Shown: piece after piece, positions 43,394 through 52,406 of the stretch | Numbering within the stretch: the first letter of the stretch is position 1 | How the letters are laid out: every line of letters starts with the position of its first letter | Assembly: GCF_004000985.1 (NCBI RefSeq) | Contig: NZ_BIMH01000008.1 | Span: forward strand, 105,389-169,388 | DNA from: Paenibacillus validus NBRC 15382 | Lineage (GTDB): Bacteria > Bacillota > Bacilli > Paenibacillales > NBRC-103111 | DNA: 64,000 nt | Direction: 5' to 3' | The notes under the pieces: model-generated | Seen by the model: only the letters and a program-made list of their open reading frames with translations | The model's database searches: none | Told to the model about the DNA's origin: nothing | Translations under genes and position numbers: made by a program

Positions 43394-44144
43394 GAGCCTC
43401 GGCCTGCCGGGCGGCAGCAGTGTAATCCCGAATCGTTTCGGGAATCAGATGCAGGGAGGACAAAGTGAAGTAGGCGCCGACCGGAGCCACGTTGACCTCG
43501 ACTTGATTGTAAGACCATTCAAGCTCCGCCGGCATGAAGATGGCATGGATACCGCAGGTGAGCGCCGGAATAATGTCCGTACGCAGCGAGTTGCCGATCA
43601 TCCAGGTGCGGCTGCGGTCGAAGCCGTGCGAGCGGATCAAGCCGTCCAAAAACTCGGTGTTCTTGTGACGGGTGATATGTATCCGAGCGGCGAAATAACG
43701 CTCCAGCCCGGCTTCCTTGACCTTCCGCATTTGAATTGCCGGATCGCCGCCCGTATACAAATGCAGCTCATGGCCTTCGGCCGTTAAGGTGCGAAGCGTT
43801 TCTTCCATATAAGGATAAGGCTCGATGCTGTGGCCGTAAACCGAAGCGCCGAGCTCCATCAGCCTCTCGATTTCCTCTTCGCTTTTGTGGCGCCCGGTCA
43901 AGTCGGAATAGTAGTCGTACGTGTCGACGAACGATTGGGGGAAATGATCCGGCGAGAAGCCTTCGACCAGCACGCGCTCCAGGTCGATTTCCGCTTGCTT
44001 TTTCTTCACCTCGTCGATGGACAGCTTGTACCCGTGAAACCAGGCTTCCATCTGATCGGCGAACTGTTCCATGACTAAATCGAAAAATTTATTACAGTAA
44101 ATTAGCGTGTCGTCCATATCGAAAAGGATGATTTGCTTCGTCAT
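43377..44144 (-). CDS. HAD-superfamily hydrolase
   Basis: A 255-residue haloacid-dehalogenase phosphatase. Motif I is FDMDDTLIYCN, motif II is the Thr in LYTGGDP, and motif III/IV is around MIGNSLRTDIIPAL. The substrate is unknown; such enzymes often act on sugar phosphates or nucleotides. ATG 44144 has GCAGGAG nine bases upstream; a longer frame reaches 44186. It is the only gene on this strand before the bactofilin pair, and it overlaps the tail of the DUF4173 gene. Confidence 0.88.
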   Translation of the reverse strand: MTKQIILFDMDDTLIYCNKFFDLVMEQFADQMEAWFHGYKLSIDEVKKKQAEIDLERVLVEGFSPDHFPQSFVDTYDYYSDLTGRHKSEEEIERLMELGASVYGHSIEPYPYMEETLRTLTAEGHELHLYTGGDPAIQMRKVKEAGLERYFAARIHITRHKNTEFLDGLIRSHGFDRSRTWMIGNSLRTDIIPALTCGIHAIFMPAELEWSYNQVEVNVAPVGAYFTLSSLHLIPETIRDYTAAARQAEAPNEPA

Positions 44145-44276
44145 AGGCTTTTCTCCTGCTTTACCCGCGTATCCGCGTTTTTCCAACCATTATAGCATGG
44201 GGTACCCAAGGTTGCATCTTTGCCGGGTTTCATTCGGCCCGCGGGTGCTGCCCGGGAAGCCATGCGAGCAGGTTTC

Positions 44277-44723
44277 TTACCCGGCCTCCGAACCGCCGGC
44301 CAGCCGTATCGGTCCGTCCGAAGCAGCAGCGCCGCTCCCGGTCTCCGCCGGCGCTTCTTCCAGCCCGGTCATCGCGCTCAGTCCCTCGAATACCGCCCCT
44401 TTCTCGACGATAAGCTGTCCGGCGGCGATGCGCCCGGTTAGCTTTCCGGTCGAGGTGATGCGCACTATGCCTTCCGCGTGCACGGAGCCGTCCAATCGTC
44501 CGGCGACAATCAAGTCCTGCGTGCGAAGCTCCTTGCAGCTCACGGCTCCCTTCTCGCCGATCGCCACCTCGCCGTTCGCATGTAAGGTGCCGATGAATTC
44601 GCCTTCGATCCGCAGATCGGCTTGAGACGTTATGACACCTTCCATCCGACTGCCTTCGCTGATTAAAGTGACGGCGCCGTTCCCGCGCGAGCGGTTGCTC
44701 GGTTTACCGAATAATCCGATCAT
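44277..44723 (-). CDS. Bactofilin
   Basis: A 148-residue bactofilin (DUF583), a filament-forming cytoskeletal protein that can position cell-wall enzymes. The central region has the short beta-helix repeats with the pattern G.I....LRIEG.F.G.L.A.G.V.IGE.G.V. An Ala/Gly-rich tail ends it. It is the second gene of a pair; its ATG overlaps the stop of the M23 peptidase gene (ATGA). Bactofilin next to an M23 peptidase is a recurrent arrangement in which the filament directs wall hydrolysis. Confidence 0.92.
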   Translation of the reverse strand: MIGLFGKPSNRSRGNGAVTLISEGSRMEGVITSQADLRIEGEFIGTLHANGEVAIGEKGAVSCKELRTQDLIVAGRLDGSVHAEGIVRITSTGKLTGRIAAGQLIVEKGAVFEGLSAMTGLEEAPAETGSGAAASDGPIRLAGGSEAG

Positions 44724-45754
44724 GATTTCGTTTTCTCCTCTTTCGTTCGTTCCATCGGCAAATAGCCGGACGGATCGGTGCTTTTACCGCCAAGCAGCAC
44801 TTCGTAATGCAGGTGCGGGCCGGTGCTGCGTCCGGTCGTGCCGAGCTTGCCGATCGGGTCGCCTTTGTCCACGAGGTCGCCCTTACGGACAGTCGCCCGG
44901 TTCAAGTGCATGTACCACGTGAGCAGCCCGGACGTATGCTCCACGATGACGTTATGACCGTGGAGCTTATCGTAGCCGACCTCATGCACGACACCGCCGC
45001 CCGCCGCGTAGACCGGGTCGTCCAGCTTGCCGGCGATATCGACCCCGCGATGGAAGCTAAGCTTCTTCGTGAAGGGATCCTGGCGATAGCCGTAATTTGA
45101 AGTGACGATGCGAGAGTCGGTCGGCCATAACGTCGGCGTCCTCCGCAGCCGTTCTTGCTTTTCCTGCAACTGCTGTCTGGAATCGGACAAGCTCGTCTCC
45201 AGCTTGTTCATTTCGTTTTGCAGCGCCATGTAGGCGGCCCCTGTCGCCATCGCTAAGCGCCGGATTTCCTCATGGGTGACGGGGACGGCCGGACCTCCCA
45301 TGCCGAGCGCGGCGGAGGCAGCCTCCGTGCCTGCGGTCGAGGCTTCGCCCGCAGGCAGGCCGCCGCTTTCCGCGTTTTTCTCCGCGCTGACAGGGGCCAG
45401 CTTCTGCAAATCCTCCTCGAGCTTCTTCATCTGCGCAACTTGACTATGAACCTCGGCCGCTTGCTTCGACAGCATGTAGATGTCGTTCTGCAATTCTTCA
45501 ATTCTTCGATTCTTGCTTGTTAACGCTTGCTCCAGCTTAGCCGTTCGACCGCTCAATTCGCTGGTTTTCAGAAACGTTGAAGCGGCCGTGTGCGCATGCT
45601 GCAAGTAGAGGAATGCAGCCGCTCCGACTGTGATCATGACGGAGGCGGCCACGCTCCATACGACACCCCGGGCCAATTTGAGGCGAACGACGCTGCCGTT
45701 CGCTTCGGGAATGATAACGAACGTCAGCTTATTTTGAAACCACTTGAAATTCAT
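44720..45754 (-). CDS. Membrane-anchored M23 peptidase
   Basis: A 344-residue peptidoglycan hydrolase. An N-terminal segment is followed by a membrane anchor (VVWSVAASVMITVGAAAFLYL), a coiled-coil stalk (about 75-215 with two blocks of heptads) and a C-terminal M23 domain. Zinc ligands are in FHRGVDIAG and GPHLHYEV. The role is cleavage of peptide cross-links in the wall, outside the cell. ATG 45754 has AAGGAG just upstream. It is co-transcribed with the bactofilin gene (four-base overlap). Confidence 0.93.
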   Translation of the reverse strand: MNFKWFQNKLTFVIIPEANGSVVRLKLARGVVWSVAASVMITVGAAAFLYLQHAHTAASTFLKTSELSGRTAKLEQALTSKNRRIEELQNDIYMLSKQAAEVHSQVAQMKKLEEDLQKLAPVSAEKNAESGGLPAGEASTAGTEAASAALGMGGPAVPVTHEEIRRLAMATGAAYMALQNEMNKLETSLSDSRQQLQEKQERLRRTPTLWPTDSRIVTSNYGYRQDPFTKKLSFHRGVDIAGKLDDPVYAAGGGVVHEVGYDKLHGHNVIVEHTSGLLTWYMHLNRATVRKGDLVDKGDPIGKLGTTGRSTGPHLHYEVLLGGKSTDPSGYLPMERTKEEKTKS

Positions 45755-45888
45755 GACGACTCCTTTCGGTATGGTGGCCGCCGGCGGGCGGCAATTAGAT
45801 GGCATTGAACGTATGTTGTCAAGAAATAAGCTTCCCCCACATAGATTTGTACTAGAACGTGATGTGAAGGGGAACGGAGGGAATTCCA

Positions 45889-46266
45889 TTGTCGTTTTTA
45901 AGAACAAGCCGCATGACTTTACAGGAGCGGCTCGCCCAGCATGTAAAATTCGAGGTCGCTCTGCAAGCCGAAGGCTTCGCCAGCGAGCCCGGCGTGCTGC
46001 AGAAAGTCGGCAAGCGCTTCATGCGCGTCAACAACCAATATTTCGTTCCGAGTACGATGCAGGAAATCGTACTGCTCGGCGCTTCGCTGAAAGTAACGGG
46101 AGCGGCTGCAAGCATCCGCACGACCTATGCCGGCACGTTCGAAGCGAAGCTTGTCCGGACGGGCTTCGATTTCATCGAGCTGCTCGTTACCCGGGAAGAA
46201 GAGGAAGAAGAGCTCCGGATGCTTATTCCTCTGAATCAGGTCATCAGCGTCGAACGAATCGGGTAA
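45889..46266 (+). CDS. Small hypothetical protein
   Basis: A 125-residue soluble protein with no firm family. Its pattern (QYFVPSTMQEIVLLGASLKV, then short strands, and ending LRMLIPLNQVISVERIG) suggests a small beta-barrel like those of spore-coat-associated DUF2642 proteins, but this is not certain. TTG 45889 has GGAGGG upstream; ATG 45913 is a second choice. It lies between the divergent M23 pair and the convergent germination operon. Confidence 0.6.
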   Translation: MSFLRTSRMTLQERLAQHVKFEVALQAEGFASEPGVLQKVGKRFMRVNNQYFVPSTMQEIVLLGASLKVTGAAASIRTTYAGTFEAKLVRTGFDFIELLVTREEEEEELRMLIPLNQVISVERIG

Positions 46267-46276
46267 CGACACCGGG

Positions 46277-47698
46277 TTATGTCTGGGACGAATGCCGAAC
46301 CACGAACTTCTTCGCCGCTCTCATTTCCATGTGGGAGGTTACCACCGCTCCGACCAAGCAAATGGCGTAACCGATCCCGCTTAGCGTTCCGACGACAGCG
46401 TATGTCATCCCGAGCCAGATGCCTAAGAATACCAGGCATGCGCTCAACAGCAGCAGCACATTCCCGGCCGTAATCCAGGTGGAGTGCCGGATGCACTCGA
46501 TCCGGCTGATGAACCGGGAGCTGGTGGTAGCGTCGGAACGGCCTTGCGCAGGTTGTTCCTGCTGCTTGCCGGGCGATGGCGTCCCGCTCTGCGCCTGGTC
46601 CAGGCGCAGCTCCCGCACCGGGTATTTGCGCATGAACAAGAGCAGCGCGGCGAGCAGCAGCGGTTGATAGCCGAGAATGATGACAGGGGAGCTGTAGTTA
46701 CCGAAACTGAACACCTCGGCCGCACTGTCGAAGGCGAGCAGCGTAGTCAGCAGCAAAAACAAGCTGACGGGCGAATTGATCGACGTATAATCCCGTTCCT
46801 TCAACAGGCTTGCGATGCCCGTCAACATCGCCAAGTAGAGCAAAATATCTTTACACGCGGTGATCGGATACCAGATGCTAAGGATAAACAGATCGACGCG
46901 GTCTAAAAAATCGGTAATGTGAATGTGTTGGACCAAGCTATAGTTCGGATAAACCATATGGCCCGGGATGACCGGTCCGAGCACAAGCACCTGCAAAAGC
47001 AAAGACAACGTCAGCAGGAAAGTGGCGATGAGAGTGCCGTGACGAAACGCCGAACGGATTTGCTTCGAGCTCCAGATCGTATGCAGGAAAGCGCCGACGA
47101 ACAGAATATCGCCGAACCAGCCGATCCCGAGCACGTTGGCATAGAAGTATTCGACGGGTTTGACCGTTAAGGCTGGCCGGATTAATTGCGTGTCCAATTC
47201 GTTCGATAACAAGAACGGCATGGACAAGAGCAGCACGAAGAAGAAGGGGAAGAACAAGTCGTTAACCCTTCCTACGACTTCAACGCTCGTCCTTCCATAG
47301 AAGGCGAGCAGCAGCACGAATAGCAGCACGAGAATTTCTTGAGGAGTGTTCGGCAGAAGGATCGTGCCGATGAACCTCCCGAACGCACGCAAATCCCGCA
47401 TAAGCACCATCCATAAGTGAACGAGGATCAGCAGGTTGGCGCAAGTGCCGATCCATCGGCCGAATACGATCGTGGTAATTTCGAACAGATGCTTCTGTGG
47501 AAATCGTCGGGCCAACTGTGTCAAGACGAACCCGATCAGCAGTGCGTATAAGCCCGGAAACAAATAAGTCAGCCAGGCGTCGATTCTGCCTAGTCGGATG
47601 AGCTCATGTTGAATGCTGATCAATCCGCCTCCGGAGAGCAGCGAAGCGATTAACCAGGCGAATTGCCGGTGGTTAATAATTTGTATTTGGGCTGGCAT
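46277..47698 (-). CDS. Germinant receptor B subunit (GerAB-type permease) with C-terminal extension
   Basis: The inner-membrane permease subunit of a GerA-family receptor, which binds the germinant. It has about ten helices (start QFAWLIASLLSGGGLISIQ) and conserved segments of the endospore germination permease family such as SVEVVGRVNDLFFPFFFVLL. At 473 residues it is about 100 longer than the usual 360-370. The extra part is a polar linker (PGKQQEQPAQG) plus two more helices (TWITAGNVLLLLSACLVF and YAVVGTLSGIGYAICLV). It is the last gene of the ger operon. Confidence 0.92.
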   Translation of the reverse strand: MPAQIQIINHRQFAWLIASLLSGGGLISIQHELIRLGRIDAWLTYLFPGLYALLIGFVLTQLARRFPQKHLFEITTIVFGRWIGTCANLLILVHLWMVLMRDLRAFGRFIGTILLPNTPQEILVLLFVLLLAFYGRTSVEVVGRVNDLFFPFFFVLLLSMPFLLSNELDTQLIRPALTVKPVEYFYANVLGIGWFGDILFVGAFLHTIWSSKQIRSAFRHGTLIATFLLTLSLLLQVLVLGPVIPGHMVYPNYSLVQHIHITDFLDRVDLFILSIWYPITACKDILLYLAMLTGIASLLKERDYTSINSPVSLFLLLTTLLAFDSAAEVFSFGNYSSPVIILGYQPLLLAALLLFMRKYPVRELRLDQAQSGTPSPGKQQEQPAQGRSDATTSSRFISRIECIRHSTWITAGNVLLLLSACLVFLGIWLGMTYAVVGTLSGIGYAICLVGAVVTSHMEMRAAKKFVVRHSSQT

Positions 47699-47729
47699 CC
47701 TGTCACTCCCTCTTTAGCTGGAAGCCTTG

Positions 47730-47960
47730 TTAACCATGAATGAGTGAGAACATCCACGGAGAAACGTGGGCGATGAAAAATTGGGTCGGCATCGGGATCT
47801 TGTATCCCAAAAGAACAGCTGCGTACAAGCCGAAGGTCATGGCGTACAGCAAAAAATAGAGCCTGCGCATCCCCCGTTTGAGGGTGGACCAATGCTTCAA
47901 ATTTAAAAACATCAGGATAAGGGACAGCACGAGGAAAAGAACCATGAACTGTAAGTTCAT
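47730..47960 (-). CDS. Germinant receptor D-type subunit
   Basis: A 76-residue protein with two membrane helices (LFLVLSLILMFLNL and YFLLYAMTFGLYAAVLLG) joined by a short basic loop. Its place between the C and B genes of the ger operon, together with its size and topology, matches the small D subunits known from several Bacillus and Clostridium germinant receptors, which modulate receptor activity. Its ATG overlaps the stop of the C gene (ATGA). Confidence 0.82.
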   Translation of the reverse strand: MNLQFMVLFLVLSLILMFLNLKHWSTLKRGMRRLYFLLYAMTFGLYAAVLLGYKIPMPTQFFIAHVSPWMFSLIHG

Positions 47961-49126
47961 TCTGCATCCTCCGATTTTGTAACGTTATCGTAAATCATTC
48001 CGGTTTCCGACAAGATGCTTTTCACCTTAATGTTAAATTTGGCAGTCTTTAAGCCGTTCGGCCATTCGTTCTTGAAACGCTCGGTCCACAAATTCGGATA
48101 GGCGCGCCATACGTAGGCCCCGAGCTGAGCCGAGTCGCAATTGTTGTCGATCATCTGCTTTAACGTGTCTTCAACGGATTTTTTCATTTGTTCGGCAAGC
48201 CGCGCCTCCATGAGATGGATCTGATCGGCCCGGGTAAAGTCTTGAGTCCCCGTGCTTTCCAACAACTTCGCTTTCGTTATCAAATTGATGTCGAACTGCA
48301 ATTGGTTGCCGGCTAGTCTTGCTTGCACATCGCTGTGGGCCTCAAAAATCCGAACGGTAATGTCCGTATTCTCCACATGCAGCGTAATGGAGACGTTAAC
48401 GAACCGCTCTTTCAACAAGGCTAAGCCCGCGGCCGCCCGCCCTTCCAACGTATCGACCATCTTGTCACCGCGGAATTGGCTGTAGCCGAGCACTTCGACT
48501 TCTTTGGAAGGCTTGGTCCCTTTCTCGGATTCCCGGACGCCCATATAGATGGCGACGGGGTCGCCGCCCGGCGAACTGAGCGCCAGCGCAAAATCTTTCA
48601 TGTTCATGTCGATAATCACTTTCGATTTGGCCAATTCACGAATCGCTTCCGAAGGAAATCGTTCGAACTGCGGGCTGGCCTGCAGCAGCTCGTAGGCTTT
48701 ACCTTTGGTGACGATGAAATAGGTGGTCATCCGGCTTTCGGGCGACCGGGAAGTCGCGTCAAATACTTTGAACACGCCTGCTTTGGCTAATTGTTCTCCA
48801 ATCAAGACCGTCCGACGATGCGCCAGAAACATACGGCGCGGCATGCGGTTCTGCAGCTTGGCTTGCGCTTCGCGGTACGTTTTGCCGACCTCCGAATCGA
48901 TATAGTAGCTCTTATCGCCGGCGGTGCCGCCGCCTCCCCCCGTAGCCCCGCCCATCGAACCCGGCAGCGGCACCATGACGCTGTACCGAATCGATCCGTC
49001 CTTTTCGATGTCGAGGGCGGTAGAGAGGATGAAGGCCAGGTCGTTGACTTCGGTCCGGTCCCAGCAGCCGGGCAGCAGGAGAATCGCTGTGGCTAGCAAG
49101 CCGAATCGAGACCAAGTACGAATCAT
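47957..49126 (-). CDS. Germinant receptor C subunit (GerAC-type lipoprotein)
   Basis: The 389-residue lipoprotein subunit of the receptor. A signal peptide ends in the lipobox LLPGCW, so the cysteine is lipid-anchored on the outer side of the spore inner membrane. The family signature WDRTEVNDLAFILSTALDIEKDG follows directly. A Gly-rich insert (GGATGGGGGTAGDKS) is longer than usual. The start overlaps the stop of the A gene (four bases). Confidence 0.95.
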   Translation of the reverse strand: MIRTWSRFGLLATAILLLPGCWDRTEVNDLAFILSTALDIEKDGSIRYSVMVPLPGSMGGATGGGGGTAGDKSYYIDSEVGKTYREAQAKLQNRMPRRMFLAHRRTVLIGEQLAKAGVFKVFDATSRSPESRMTTYFIVTKGKAYELLQASPQFERFPSEAIRELAKSKVIIDMNMKDFALALSSPGGDPVAIYMGVRESEKGTKPSKEVEVLGYSQFRGDKMVDTLEGRAAAGLALLKERFVNVSITLHVENTDITVRIFEAHSDVQARLAGNQLQFDINLITKAKLLESTGTQDFTRADQIHLMEARLAEQMKKSVEDTLKQMIDNNCDSAQLGAYVWRAYPNLWTERFKNEWPNGLKTAKFNIKVKSILSETGMIYDNVTKSEDAE

Positions 49127-50751
49127 GATTCATCCTCCTCTCCGTGACCATGATTCTCATGGCGGACGTGCTTCCCGCGTTGTCCGGACTGCTCCATAAT
49201 TTCATCCACAACGTCGTCGCTCATGCGCCGGCTGTCTTGTACAGGCAGATAGGCCGGACGCTTCTTCATCGCCCACCAGGGCGCACGGATGACGATATCC
49301 TTCAGATCCGAAGAAGAGAGCGGACCGAGCGGCGATAAATAAGGGATACCGAACGAACGCAAGGACGCCATATGGCCGATAATCAGCAGCACGGAGGTCA
49401 TGATGCCGTACATGCCGAACAACGAGGCGGCGATAATGATGGGAAAGCGGAGCATGCGCACCGCAATCGCACCATTAAAGCGCGGGATGGTGAAGGAAGC
49501 GATCCCCGTGATCGAGACGATGATAACCATAGGCGCCGATACGATGCCCGCCTGAACCGCCGCTTGCCCGACCACCAGAGCGCCCAAGATCGAGACGGCG
49601 GAGCCAATGGTCTTGGGCAGACGGATTCCGGCTTCCCGCAGCGCCTCGAACGTTACTTCCATAATGAGAGCTTCCACGACGGCGGGGAACGGGATTGCTT
49701 CGCGCGACGCCGCAACGGATAACAGCAGCGTTGTCGGCAGCAAGTCCTGATGGTAGGTCGTAATGGCTACGTATAACCCCGGCGTAAGAAGAGAGAGCAT
49801 CAGGAAGAAGTAACGTAACCACCGGACCAGGGTGGCGATTTGGAAACGTTCGTAATAATCCTCGCTCGCTTGCATAATTTCGGCGAAGATGAACGGCACG
49901 AGCAGTACGAATGGCGTGCCGTCGACAATAATCCCGACTCGGCCCTGCAGAAGGGCGCCGGCAACCATGTCGGGACGCTCGGTATATTGAAGCTGCGGAA
50001 ATGGCGAGTAAGCCGAATCTTGAATGAATTCCTCCAAATAACCGGATTCCAGAACCGCATCGATGTCGATTTTCTCCAGCCGCCCGATGACTTCTTCCAC
50101 GATCTTCGGGTTCGCCAAATCATCCAGATAGGTGACGATTACGTTGGTGTTGCTCTCCCGTCCGATGATCATCGGTTTCATCTTCAGATGAGGCGTCTTC
50201 AGCTTGCGCCGAATCATCGACGTGTTGGTCCGGATATTTTCCACGAAGCCTTCCTTCGGACCGCGTACGACGGATTCCGTTTCCGGCTCGTTGATCGACC
50301 GTTTCTCCATCCCCCGGATGCCGAGCAGCAGCGCCTGATTGTTGCAGTCGACGATCAAGCCCGTGTCGCCGCCGAGAATCGAGAGCAGCAGATCTCCGTA
50401 ATTGTCCGCCTTCTGAAGCTGGGAGACGGGCAGCACCTTCTCCGAAATGTTATCGATGATGCTTTCTCCGCCCTCAAGAATCATGAGCGCCCTCATCGCT
50501 TCATGCACTTCTTCCGTCTTGGCCATCCCGTCTACGAAAAAGAGGATGGCTCTCAAACTGTCCTGGAGCTTAAATTCCCGAATGACGAAGTCGGAGCAGT
50601 CCTCAAACAAATCCTTCAAATATCGGTTGTTATCCTCGAGCTTCAAAGAGATCGGGACTGAACGCAGCTCGTCGATGAATCGGTAATCTTTTTTGAAAAG
50701 CGAGTGCTCGTCGCTGCTCTCCTTTTTCTTCCGGCCTCTCGTCGTCACCAT
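49123..50751 (-). CDS. Germinant receptor A subunit (GerAA-type)
   Basis: The 542-residue A subunit. It has a large soluble N-terminal domain (about 1-260) and four to five membrane helices (IVDGTPFVLLVPFIFAEIM, FFLMLSLLTPGLYVAIT, SIVSITGIASFTIPRFN area). The segments LPKTIGSAVSILGALVVGQAAVQAG and YLSPLGPL are typical of the family. It is the first gene of the four-gene operon A-C-D-B, with GAAGGGAGG before ATG 50751. The operon should be made in the forespore; no clear sigma-G promoter was seen in the 220 bases upstream. Confidence 0.95.
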   Translation of the reverse strand: MVTTRGRKKKESSDEHSLFKKDYRFIDELRSVPISLKLEDNNRYLKDLFEDCSDFVIREFKLQDSLRAILFFVDGMAKTEEVHEAMRALMILEGGESIIDNISEKVLPVSQLQKADNYGDLLLSILGGDTGLIVDCNNQALLLGIRGMEKRSINEPETESVVRGPKEGFVENIRTNTSMIRRKLKTPHLKMKPMIIGRESNTNVIVTYLDDLANPKIVEEVIGRLEKIDIDAVLESGYLEEFIQDSAYSPFPQLQYTERPDMVAGALLQGRVGIIVDGTPFVLLVPFIFAEIMQASEDYYERFQIATLVRWLRYFFLMLSLLTPGLYVAITTYHQDLLPTTLLLSVAASREAIPFPAVVEALIMEVTFEALREAGIRLPKTIGSAVSILGALVVGQAAVQAGIVSAPMVIIVSITGIASFTIPRFNGAIAVRMLRFPIIIAASLFGMYGIMTSVLLIIGHMASLRSFGIPYLSPLGPLSSSDLKDIVIRAPWWAMKKRPAYLPVQDSRRMSDDVVDEIMEQSGQRGKHVRHENHGHGEEDES

Positions 50752-50975
50752 GACGCTTCCTCCCTTCTCGCGGTAACAGAGCCAAGCTTTGCCTTTCCCA
50801 TGTCCGGTATATTTTTCACCAAACTCAAAAATTTATGACAGCGATGATGGAAAAAGCCGGGTAAGAAAGAAAAAGCCGGGGTTTGGGAGGAATCAGGTAT
50901 CCAGAGAGTGGTTAAGCTAGAAAAGAATTTTGAAGAAGGAAGCGGTATCCTGCATCCGTATGAGGAGGTGAAGCG

Positions 50976-52406
50976 GTGCTTTGGCTCGTCATCGCACTTG
51001 TCCTGTTTGTCATTCAAATTTTGACGATTCTCATAGGGGAGTTCCGGCACCCGTCCAAGGCGATGGCCTGGTTATTTGTTTTGTTCATTATTCCGGTGAT
51101 CGGGTTCGTTGTCTATTATTTTTTGGCAACTGAATATTCCCAGCGGAAAAAAGTAAAACGAAAAGGGCTTCGGCTCGTAAAGGATATTCGGCACATGGGG
51201 AAGAAGCAAATCCCCTTCGATGTGGAGATTGAGGAGGAGCGGCTTCAAGGGTGGCGGCAGGAGCCACGGTTGTTCGCGCTTTTGAATAACATGCCGGGTT
51301 CGCAAATCATGATGCGCAACGAAGTGAAGGTGCTGACGAATGCGTCAGTCGCCTATCCGGCGATACTGGAAGCGATGGAGAAGGCCGAGCGCTTCATCCA
51401 TTTCGAATTTTATACGATCCGGCACGACGCGACAGGCCGGAAGTTTCAAGACGTGCTGATGCGCAAAGCGCGCGAAGGCGTTAAGGTACGGTGCATATTC
51501 GACGGAATCGGCAGCTACCAGCTCAGCGAGAAATTCATTGGTGAACTGAAGCAAGCGGGCTGCGAGGTGTATTTCTTTTTGCCGGCGTTGATCGCCTTCT
51601 TCGATAAGCGGATCAATTACCGGAATCACCGGAAAATCGTCGTGGTCGACGGCTTGAAGGGTTTTCTGGGCGGCATGAACATCGGGGATGAATACTTGGG
51701 CGGCAATCCGAAGCTCGGGTTTTGGCGCGATACGCATATAGCATTCGAAGGGGATGCGGTCTATGCGCTGCAGAATACGTTCTTGACCGACTGGCATTTC
51801 GTCAGCGGCTATCGTTTGACCGATACGGGCTTGTTTCCAGAGCACGAATGCGCCGGCCGGAAGCCGGTGCAAATTTTGTCCAGCGGCCCGGATGCTCATT
51901 GGGACACGGTTCTGGAGATGTACTTCGGAGCGATTACGACAGCGAAGAAGCGGATCTTTATCACGACGCCTTATTTTATTCCGGAGGCCAGCATCATCAT
52001 GGGGTTGAAAACGGCGGCCATCAGCGGCGTCGACGTGCGCGTCATTTATCCGAAGAAGCCCGATTCGCGGATCGTCAACTACGCCTCGTTATCGTTTATG
52101 GAAGAACTGATGCAAGCGGGGGTTCGCTTCTACGCTTACCACAAAGGATTCGTTCACGCCAAAGTGATCCTGATCGATCATCTGCTCGCCTCCGTCGGCA
52201 CGGCCAACATGGATATGCGCAGCTTCTACAGCAATTTCGAAATGAACGCGGTTTTATTCGATAAGGAGACGCTGCAGCGTATCGAATCCGATTACTTGCA
52301 GGATTTGAAGGATAGCCGGGAGCTGAAGCTGGACCAGTTCGAAAGACGCTCCCGGTATCAGAAAGGCAAGGAAGTGGTAGCGCGGCTCTTATCGCCGCTT
52401 ATGTAG
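50976..52406 (+). CDS. cls: Cardiolipin synthase
   Basis: A 476-residue phospholipase-D-family enzyme that condenses phosphatidylglycerol to cardiolipin. Two N-terminal membrane helices are followed by two HKD motifs (HRKIVVVD with GGMN, and HAKVILID with GTAN). Length is normal. GTG 50976 follows AGGAGGTG. It is divergent from the ger operon and converges with the LigD polymerase gene, overlapping it by eight bases. Confidence 0.95.
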   Translation: MLWLVIALVLFVIQILTILIGEFRHPSKAMAWLFVLFIIPVIGFVVYYFLATEYSQRKKVKRKGLRLVKDIRHMGKKQIPFDVEIEEERLQGWRQEPRLFALLNNMPGSQIMMRNEVKVLTNASVAYPAILEAMEKAERFIHFEFYTIRHDATGRKFQDVLMRKAREGVKVRCIFDGIGSYQLSEKFIGELKQAGCEVYFFLPALIAFFDKRINYRNHRKIVVVDGLKGFLGGMNIGDEYLGGNPKLGFWRDTHIAFEGDAVYALQNTFLTDWHFVSGYRLTDTGLFPEHECAGRKPVQILSSGPDAHWDTVLEMYFGAITTAKKRIFITTPYFIPEASIIMGLKTAAISGVDVRVIYPKKPDSRIVNYASLSFMEELMQAGVRFYAYHKGFVHAKVILIDHLLASVGTANMDMRSFYSNFEMNAVLFDKETLQRIESDYLQDLKDSRELKLDQFERRSRYQKGKEVVARLLSPLM

